Shown here in pieces: positions 24,836 through 29,347 of a stretch of DNA of 29,347 nt. Position 1 is the stretch's first letter. The number at the start of each line of letters is the position of its first letter. The DNA comes from an uncultured Clostridia bacterium (GTDB lineage Bacteria > Bacillota > Clostridia > Oscillospirales > Oscillospiraceae), in assembly GCA_937915065.1 (NCBI GenBank), contig CALDMR010000066.1, positions 1-29,347 of the forward strand, given 5' to 3'. The position numbers and the translations under genes are program-made. Under the pieces are notes generated by a model that was given only the letters and a program-made list of their open reading frames with translations, did not search any database and was not told where the DNA came from.

Positions 24836-24864
24836 TTGAGAGCAGGACGGAAACATGGTAGAAT
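24836..24864 (+). promoter_or_regulatory. Sigma-A promoter of the SurA_N-like gene
   Basis: TTGAGA at 24836-24841 and TAGAAT at 24859-24864 are spaced by 17 bases, each with five or four consensus bases. It begins 15 bases after the mfd stop, so the downstream gene can be expressed independently. Confidence 0.65.
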
Positions 24865-24927
24865 AGCAAAAGTTTCAAGATGCGCCAGGGGCGCACGGGC
24901 AACAGCGTTGAAAGGATGTTTGAATGT

Positions 24928-25743
24928 ATGGAAGGTTTGAAGAGCAGAGCGGTGGCGCTGATCGTATGTATTGCGTTGATCCTGGCAGGATGGTTTGGCG
25001 GAAATGCGATCCAGAATATGGGCGGCCGGCTGATCACTACCCAGGCGGCCGGCGTGAAGGCGAACACTGTCGTTTTGCAGGTGGGCGAGCGTGATGTCAC
25101 TGCGGATGAATACCTGTATTGGCTGGCGGCTTCCTGCGATGCGATTTACCAGTATTATGGCATCACCGATTGGAGTATGGCGATGACCGGCGATATGACC
25201 GTGGCTGATTTCGCCAAGGAGCAGGCGGATTATTACGTATCCCAGCGCGTGGCGGTGGAGCTGCTGGCCAAGGAGCAGGGCGTGGCTCTGACGGAGACAC
25301 AGCAGGCGCAGCTTGATACCATTGAGGAATACTATGCGGAGTACTACGGCAGCGCAGAGGTTTATCAGTATCTGATGGATTTTGCGGGTCTGAACAAGAA
25401 GACACTGCAGGAGAACAGCGCGGTGCCGTTCCTGTATTCCGGATTGTGCCAGAAGCTGTTGGGCGAGGGCGGTGCGCTGGAACCCACGGAGGAAAACCTG
25501 AATGCCTATGCCCAGCGCAATGATTATACAAATCTGAGCGACGGCGAGCTGCTGATGTATTATCAGGATACGGAGTACGGCGCAGTTTACGATTATGTGA
25601 ACGATTATATCGACCAGCTGGAGGTCGTGAAAACAGAAGCCTATGAGGCGATCGATGTGTCTGCGTTCTACCCCGCACTGCAGGCGGCACGCGAGGCGCT
25701 GCCGGTGCCGGAAACCGACACGGGATCCACAGAGGAATCATAA
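24928..25743 (+). CDS. Membrane-anchored SurA_N-like protein without a parvulin domain
   Basis: A 271-residue protein with a short basic N-terminus, one hydrophobic segment (about residues 8-28) and an acidic, helix-rich extracytoplasmic domain. VLQVGERDVTADEYLYWL near residues 48-65 has the pattern that opens SurA/PrsA-type chaperone domains, and the later helical EEYYAEYYG and AGLNKKTLQENS stretches fit the same fold. No parvulin PPIase domain is present, so isomerase activity is not expected. It may assist folding or retention of secreted proteins. The start at 24928 has AAAGGA 11 bases upstream; an ATG at 24916 overlaps that site. It follows mfd, a place where clostridial genomes often carry a foldase-like gene. 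Role is inferred. Confidence 0.7.
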   Translation: MEGLKSRAVALIVCIALILAGWFGGNAIQNMGGRLITTQAAGVKANTVVLQVGERDVTADEYLYWLAASCDAIYQYYGITDWSMAMTGDMTVADFAKEQADYYVSQRVAVELLAKEQGVALTETQQAQLDTIEEYYAEYYGSAEVYQYLMDFAGLNKKTLQENSAVPFLYSGLCQKLLGEGGALEPTEENLNAYAQRNDYTNLSDGELLMYYQDTEYGAVYDYVNDYIDQLEVVKTEAYEAIDVSAFYPALQAAREALPVPETDTGSTEES

Positions 25744-25751
25744 GATTGGAG

Positions 25752-25794
25752 TCACCTTGGGAGCATTAGAGATTATGCTCCCAAGGTGATTTTT
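25752..25794 (+). terminator. Terminator of the SurA_N-like gene
   Basis: A perfect 15-bp stem (25752-25766 with 25775-25789) with an 8-base loop is followed by TTTTT. It closes the glmU-to-SurA region. Confidence 0.93.
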
Positions 25795-25865
25795 GTACAA
25801 ATATGACAAAATAGGAAATAATAATAGAAAAAAACGGATATGGCTCGCGATCTGAAATGGAAATA

Positions 25866-25883
25866 TTGTGATTTTTTTAACAA
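25866..25883. promoter_or_regulatory. Rex-like operator upstream of the thiolase gene
   Basis: TTGTGATTTTTTTAACAA fits the clostridial Rex consensus TTGTTAA-N4-TTAACAA at 12 of 14 defined positions. It is embedded in longer inverted arms ATATTGT (25863-25869) and ACAATAT (25880-25886). It ends 38 bases before the -35. Rex is the NADH-sensing repressor known to control thl and butyrate genes in clostridia; binding here is inferred. Confidence 0.55.
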
Positions 25884-25921
25884 TATGTGCGATTTCTCCA
25901 GTTTGGCGGGGGGTATGCCTG

Positions 25922-25950
25922 TTGACATTTAGGTAATTTGCGAGTAAACT
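25922..25950 (+). promoter_or_regulatory. Sigma-A promoter of the thiolase gene
   Basis: Perfect TTGACA at 25922-25927 and TAAACT at 25945-25950 with exactly 17 bases between them. The leader is about 27 bases. Confidence 0.85.
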
Positions 25951-25982
25951 GAGTCTACCAAATTTTTTAGGAGGTATTTCAC

Positions 25983-27242
25983 GTGTCTGAGGTTTATATT
26001 GTTAATTGCTGCAGAACTGCAATTGGTTCTTTCGGTGGTACCCTGAAGGATGTTCCCGCTTCCGATCTGGGTGCTATCGTGGTGAAGGAAGCCATGAAGC
26101 GCGCCGGCGTGAAGCCCGAGCAGGTTGACGAGCTGATGTTCGGCTGCATCCTGACCGCTGGCCAGGGCCAGAACGTTGCCCGTCAGGTCGGTGTCAAGGC
26201 TGGCCTGCCTTTCTCCGTTCCCGCATATACCGTTGGTATGGTCTGCGGTTCCGGCATGAAGTCTGTCATCGAGGGTGCCCGTGCTATCAAGGCTGGCGAT
26301 GCTGACATCATTGTCTGCGGCGGTACTGAGAATATGTCTGCTGCTCCCTATGCTCTGCCCACAGGCCGTTACGGCGCTCGTATGGGCAACACCCAGATGG
26401 TCGATACCATGATCAAGGACGGCCTGTGGGAAGCTTACAACAACTATCACATGGGTACCACCGCTGAAAACATCAACGATATCTGGGGCATCACCCGCGA
26501 AGAGCAGGATGCTTTTGCAGCTGCTTCCCAGCAGAAGACTGAGGCTGCTCAGGCTGCCGGCAAGTTCGTCGATGAGATCGTTGCAGTGCCCGTTAAGAAG
26601 AAGAAGGAAATCGTTGAGTTCAAGGTCGACGAGTTCCCCAAGGCTGGCGTGACCGCTGAAGGCATTGCCAAGCTGCGCGGCGCATTCCCCGTGGGTCCCG
26701 AGGGCGTTGAGGATGAAGTTGTTCATACCTTCGAGCTGACCGGCATCCATGAGGCTGATACCAGAAAGCATGTTCAGCGCGTGACTGCTGCCAATGCTTC
26801 CGGTATCAACGATGGTGCTGCTGCACTGGTTCTGGCTTCCGCTGAAGCTGTCGAGAAGTACGGCCTGAAGCCCATGGCAAAGCTGATTGGTTATGGCCAG
26901 GGCGGCGTGGATCCCAAGATCATGGGCGTGGGCCCCGTTCCCGCATCCCGCAACGCTATGGCTGCTGCCGGTGTGACCATCGACGATATCGACTTGGTTG
27001 AGGCAAACGAAGCTTTTGCAGCACAGTCCATCGCTGTGGGCCGTGAGCTGGGCTTCGATATGGCAAAGGTGAACGTGAACGGCGGCGCCATTTCTCTGGG
27101 CCATCCCGTTGGCGCTTCCGGTGCCCGTATCATTGTTACCCTGCTGCACGAGATGCAGAAGAGAGACGATGCCAAGAAGGGTCTGGCTACGCTGTGCATC
27201 GGCGGTGGTATGGGTACTGCCGTTGTTGTTGAAAAGTGCTAA
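25983..27242 (+). CDS. thlA: Acetyl-CoA C-acetyltransferase (thiolase)
   Basis: Condenses two acetyl-CoA to acetoacetyl-CoA, or the reverse. The catalytic set is complete: nucleophile Cys88 in VCGSGMKSV, His374 in SLGHPVGASG, Cys405 in LCIGGGMG, plus NEAFAAQS. Length is 419 residues against about 392 for ThlA/AtoB. The excess is one block at about residues 236-266 (26691-26780), between LRGAF and the conserved TAANASGIND, where relatives have four or five residues. The GTG start at 25983 is fixed by AGGAGG eight bases upstream. Codons are rich in GCT, GTT and GGT, unlike the GCG/GGC-rich neighbours, which suggests high expression. It has its own promoter, Rex-like site and terminator, and sits before the CoA-transferase genes. 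Confidence 0.96.
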   Translation: MSEVYIVNCCRTAIGSFGGTLKDVPASDLGAIVVKEAMKRAGVKPEQVDELMFGCILTAGQGQNVARQVGVKAGLPFSVPAYTVGMVCGSGMKSVIEGARAIKAGDADIIVCGGTENMSAAPYALPTGRYGARMGNTQMVDTMIKDGLWEAYNNYHMGTTAENINDIWGITREEQDAFAAASQQKTEAAQAAGKFVDEIVAVPVKKKKEIVEFKVDEFPKAGVTAEGIAKLRGAFPVGPEGVEDEVVHTFELTGIHEADTRKHVQRVTAANASGINDGAAALVLASAEAVEKYGLKPMAKLIGYGQGGVDPKIMGVGPVPASRNAMAAAGVTIDDIDLVEANEAFAAQSIAVGRELGFDMAKVNVNGGAISLGHPVGASGARIIVTLLHEMQKRDDAKKGLATLCIGGGMGTAVVVEKC

Positions 27243-27274
27243 GCGTTTCTGACAACCGTTTTAATTACATCTAA

Positions 27275-27314
27275 AAACTCCAGGCCGGAGCAATGCTCCG
27301 GCCTGGAGTTTTTG
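27275..27314 (+). terminator. Terminator of the thiolase gene
   Basis: An 18-bp perfect inverted repeat (AAACTCCAGGCCGGAGCA and its complement around one base, so a GCAATGC-type loop in RNA) ends in TTTTTG. Confidence 0.93.
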
Positions 27315-27361
27315 TTTGAACGTGAAACTGTGCTTGCAGGAAGACGAAATTTGCCAAGAGT

Positions 27362-27379
27362 ATGTTAAAAAAATAACAA
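27362..27379. promoter_or_regulatory. Rex-like operator upstream of the CoA-transferase operon
   Basis: ATGTTAAAAAAATAACAA matches TTGTTAA-N4-TTAACAA at 12 of 14 defined positions. Compared with the reverse complement of the thiolase site it is identical at 16 of 18 positions. It lies 15 bases before a perfect TTGACA and about 170 bases before the main ctfA promoter. Confidence 0.5.
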
Positions 27380-27394
27380 GGCGGAAGAGTTTTT

Positions 27395-27422
27395 TTGACA
27401 AGGAAAACAGAGGGGAAACAAT
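27395..27422 (+). promoter_or_regulatory. Possible distal promoter of the CoA-transferase operon
   Basis: Perfect TTGACA at 27395-27400 with AACAAT at 27417-27422 (16-base spacing, four of six). It is interesting mainly because the Rex-like site lies directly upstream. The rest of the 405-base gap holds only the thiolase terminator and the proximal promoter. Confidence 0.3.
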
Positions 27423-27550
27423 GGTTTTCCTACGTTAGTTCCCTAAATAATTGAAAAGGGCGGGGGATTTGAAAGAAAACAAAACATTCCCCGGGAAATG
27501 GTTTTGTAATATTTAGCACGAAAGAAAGAATAAAGAACCAAAGATAGTAG

Positions 27551-27578
27551 TTGATAATTACTAAAGAAGTGCTATAAT
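27551..27578 (+). promoter_or_regulatory. Main sigma-A promoter of ctfAB
   Basis: TTGATA at 27551-27556, 16 bases, then a perfect TATAAT at 27573-27578 preceded by TGC (extended -10). Transcription would begin near 27585, giving a leader of about 63 bases. Confidence 0.85.
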
Positions 27579-27604
27579 ACAAATTAGATTACATGGACAT
27601 TCAA

Positions 27605-27620
27605 ATGGATCGATATCCAT
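27605..27620 (+). other. Inverted repeat in the ctfA leader
   Basis: ATGGAT-CGAT-ATCCAT at 27605-27620 can form a hairpin. An outer alternative pairs ACATGGA (27591-27597) with TCCATGT (27616-27622). The two pairings share the right arm and are mutually exclusive. It may be a leader structure or an operator just below the promoter. Confidence 0.5.
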
Positions 27621-27647
27621 GTAAATAAAAATGGGAGGTATGAATTC

Positions 27648-28325
27648 ATGGCTAAAATTGTATCTATGGACGAGGCTGTTGCTCAGATCAAAGACGGCAT
27701 GACTGTTATGGTCGGCGGTTTTTTGAGCGCAGGCGGCCCGAATGAGGTGCTGCACGCAATCGCAGAATCCGGCGTGAAGGATTTGACAATCATCGCAAAC
27801 GACGGTGGTTTGCCTGCTCTGCCTCATGGTTTGCATGAGTTGATTCACAATGGTCAGGTTGCGCATCTGTGGGCAACTCATATTGGTATGAATAAAGAAG
27901 TGGGCCAGAAGATGAATGACGGCTCCATGAAGGTTACGCTGGTACCCCAGGGTTCCATGGCTGAAAAGATTCGCGCAGGCGGATACGGTCTGGGCGGTAT
28001 TTTGACGCCTACCGGTCTGGGTACGCCCGTCGGCGTTGGCGCTGAAGATGTCGGCGGTGCTGAGAAGGAATCCATTATGATCGACGGCAAGGAATGGCTT
28101 CTGGAGCGTCCCCTGCATGCTGATGTGGCTTTGGTTTACGGCTCCGTGGCAGATAAGTACGGCAATGTGAAGATCCATGGCGATGCCCGCAACTTCAATG
28201 TGGTGATGGCCACTGCTGCAGATACGGTGATCTGCCAGGCAGATAAGGTGATCGACATGATGGATCCCGACGAGGTCCTGATCCAGAATGTTCTGGTTGA
28301 TTACATTGTGGATATGGAGGGTTAA
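27648..28325 (+). CDS. ctfA: Acetoacetate-type CoA-transferase, subunit A
   Basis: Alpha subunit of a family I CoA-transferase (CtfAB/AtoDA) that moves CoA between acetoacetyl-CoA and acetate or butyrate. The 225-residue protein has VMVGGFLSAGGPNEV near residues 21-35, which carries the family GGF-x3-G-x-P oxyanion-loop pattern, then LTIIANDGG, GQVAHLWATHIG, PQGSMAEKIRAGG and a GLGGILTPTGLGT stretch near 125. The ending resembles clostridial CtfA. GGGAGG lies nine bases before the ATG; an overlapping ATG at 27640 is in another frame. It has a strong promoter and is four bases ahead of subunit B. Family is secure; acyl preference is not readable. Confidence 0.94.
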   Translation: MAKIVSMDEAVAQIKDGMTVMVGGFLSAGGPNEVLHAIAESGVKDLTIIANDGGLPALPHGLHELIHNGQVAHLWATHIGMNKEVGQKMNDGSMKVTLVPQGSMAEKIRAGGYGLGGILTPTGLGTPVGVGAEDVGGAEKESIMIDGKEWLLERPLHADVALVYGSVADKYGNVKIHGDARNFNVVMATAADTVICQADKVIDMMDPDEVLIQNVLVDYIVDMEG

Positions 28326-28329
28326 ATAA

Positions 28330-28983
28330 ATGGATAAGGCTTTGATTAAGGGCTATATTGCCAAGAGAGTTGCAAAAGAATTCAAGGATGGCGACTTTGT
28401 CAATCTGGGTATTGGTTTGCCCACCATGGTGCCCGCATACCTGCCCGCAGATGTGCATGTGATCCTGCAGGCCGAGGTCGGCATGGCAGGTCAGGGCGGC
28501 AAGCCCGAAGTGGCAGATCCCAATGTTGTTGACGCAGGCGGCCAGCCTTCTTCCATCGCTCCCGGCGGCGCTTTTATTGATTCCGCCACTTCCTTTGGCC
28601 TGATCCGCGGCGGCCATGTGGATGCAACCGTTCTGGGCGCTCTGCAGGTCGATGAAAAGGGTAACCTGGCCAACTGGATTATCCCCGGAAAGATGGTTCC
28701 CGGCATGGGCGGCGCTATGGATCTGTGCGCCGGCGCATCCAACGTGATCGTTGCCATGGAGCACACCCAGAAGGGTGCTCCCAAGATCCTGAAGGAGTGC
28801 ACCCTGCCTCTGACCACGCAGACCTGTGTGACCAAGATCATCACCGAGATGGGCGTGATCAATGTGACCGATAAGGGCCTGGAGCTGGTGGAAATCAACC
28901 CCGAATTCACTGTGGAAGATGTCCAGGCTGCTACCGAAGCAACCCTGATCATCTCTCCCGATCTGAAGAATATCGAGGACTGA
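28330..28983 (+). CDS. ctfB: Acetoacetate-type CoA-transferase, subunit B
   Basis: Beta subunit, 217 residues, carrying the catalytic Glu that forms the glutamyl-CoA thioester. It aligns well with AtoA and CtfB: DGDFVNLGIGLPTMVPAYLP near 20-39, SFGLIRGGHVDATVLGALQV near 88-107, LANWIIPGKMVPGMGGAMDL near 113-132 and PKILKECTLPLT. The catalytic loop reads LQAEVGMAG with Glu49 in the position of the usual LQSENG, so the Glu is kept but the following Asn is Val and the preceding Ser is Ala. The ribosome binding site GGAGGG lies within the last codons of ctfA, and the genes are four bases apart, indicating translational coupling. A strong terminator follows. Confidence 0.94.
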   Translation: MDKALIKGYIAKRVAKEFKDGDFVNLGIGLPTMVPAYLPADVHVILQAEVGMAGQGGKPEVADPNVVDAGGQPSSIAPGGAFIDSATSFGLIRGGHVDATVLGALQVDEKGNLANWIIPGKMVPGMGGAMDLCAGASNVIVAMEHTQKGAPKILKECTLPLTTQTCVTKIITEMGVINVTDKGLELVEINPEFTVEDVQAATEATLIISPDLKNIED

Positions 28984-28997
28984 TCATTACATATCAC

Positions 28998-29035
28998 AAG
29001 CACACGGAGCAAATGATTGCTCCGTGTGCTTTTTT
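28998..29035 (+). terminator. Terminator of ctfAB
   Basis: A perfect 15-bp stem (28998-29012 with 29017-29031), ATGA loop and T-run, starting 15 bases after the ctfB stop. Confidence 0.94.
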
Positions 29036-29110
29036 CTGCCCGCCGGAACCGAAAACGGCGGTGAGATTTGTATGATCCCTCGATGCCCGGCGTGAAACCT
29101 GAAAATGAAC

Positions 29111-29141
29111 AAGGGCAAGTCCTCAAAGAACTTGCCCTTTT
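29111..29141. terminator. Second terminator-like hairpin, possibly for a gene entering from the right
   Basis: AAGGGCAAGT pairs with ACTTGCCCTT over 10 bp (9-base loop) and is followed by TT on the plus strand; on the minus strand the stem is followed by GTTCATTTTC. It could end a minus-strand gene that begins beyond the window. The 75 bases between the two hairpins show no gene. Confidence 0.45.
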
Positions 29142-29222
29142 AAGGGATGGTTAAAAGCGATATTTTTATGCGCGCAGTAAAAGCGCCGCGAAGCGGTAAT
29201 TGTGTCCGCGCCTTTCGATGCG

Positions 29223-29345
29223 TTAAAATCTGGTTGCAATTTTGGTTGCAATTTTTCGCAAAAGTATCATTTGAAGCCGTTTTCTTAGTTGCTGTCGCAG
29301 ACGGCCTGTTCTGTCGTGAAATAGACGGGCTGTTTTGTCGGTCAT
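29223..29345 (-). CDS. Possible 3' end of a minus-strand gene (40 codons visible)
   Basis: A minus-strand frame is open from the window edge to a TAA at 29225-29223. It reads arginine-rich peptide DKTARLFH-DRTGRLRQ, later KIAT-KIAT-RF. An ATG at 29345 starts this frame but has no visible context upstream, so the frame may continue beyond the window. The other two minus frames are also partly open, so coding status is uncertain and no family is recognised. Confidence 0.2.
   Translation of the reverse strand: MTDKTARLFHDRTGRLRQQLRKRLQMILLRKIATKIATRF
29232..29255. repeat. Perfect 12-bp tandem duplication
   Basis: GGTTGCAATTTT occurs twice head to tail with no mismatch. In the minus-strand frame that ends at 29223 it encodes KIAT twice. 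Confidence 0.9.
29300..29340. repeat. 17-bp imperfect direct repeat with a 24-base period
   Basis: GACGGCCTGTTCTGTCG (29300-29316) and GACGGGCTGTTTTGTCG (29324-29340) agree at 15 of 17 positions. The 24-base period equals eight codons. Confidence 0.8.
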
Positions 29346-29347
29346 CG

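Overview
The window reads as a chromosomal segment of a GC-moderate, anaerobic Gram-positive bacterium of the class Clostridia, probably a butyrate-type gut member of the Oscillospiraceae/Ruminococcaceae. This placement is inferred from gene families, strong AGGAGG ribosome binding sites, the glmU-prs-pth-mfd order typical of Firmicutes, and a clostridial thiolase/CoA-transferase pair. No 16S or other decisive marker is present. I recognise no rRNA, tRNA, CRISPR array or insertion sequence. Nearly all of it is housekeeping and central metabolism.

Layout. Positions 1-13 hold the first codons of a divergent minus-strand gene. Positions 166-6589 (+) hold pepT and then a five-gene peptide/nickel-type ABC importer: lipoprotein, two permeases and two short ATPases. 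Positions 6752-8164 (+) hold a small Sel1-repeat protein and a DUF368 (PopT-type) polyprenyl-phosphate transporter. Positions 8225-9673 (-) hold an AGCS sodium:alanine symporter, converging on DUF368 over a shared terminator. Positions 10073-11197 (+) hold prfB (RF2), without the usual programmed frameshift. Positions 11277-17813 (-) hold trmL, pgk, tpiA, gpmI, eno and a membrane-anchored M23/SpoIIQ-like protein. Positions 18335-25743 (+) hold a GlmU-like protein with a reduced uridylyltransferase half, then prs, pth, mfd and a SurA_N-like membrane protein. Positions 25983-28983 (+) hold an acetyl-CoA acetyltransferase and the two subunits of an acetoacetate-type CoA-transferase. The last 360 bases carry two terminator-like hairpins and short repeats next to what may be the tail of a minus-strand gene.

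How the genes work together. The ABC importer and PepT would bring in and hydrolyse short peptides. The glycolytic block covers 1,3-bisphosphoglycerate to phosphoenolpyruvate plus triose isomerisation, but no gap gene is in the window. Thiolase and CoA-transferase interconvert acetyl-CoA, acetoacetyl-CoA and acetoacetate. Each of the latter two transcription units is preceded by an 18-bp Rex-like inverted repeat; the two sites agree at 16 of 18 positions when one is reversed, which suggests shared NADH/NAD+ control.

The most unusual item is the GlmU-locus protein. Its acetyltransferase left-handed beta-helix keeps the known active-site residues, but its nucleotidyltransferase half is shortened by about 80 residues and lacks both the glycine-rich nucleotide loop and the metal-binding Asp. 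Other points of interest are a 27-residue insertion in the thiolase, a changed catalytic-loop signature in CtfB, and terminator-like hairpins between several glycolytic genes.
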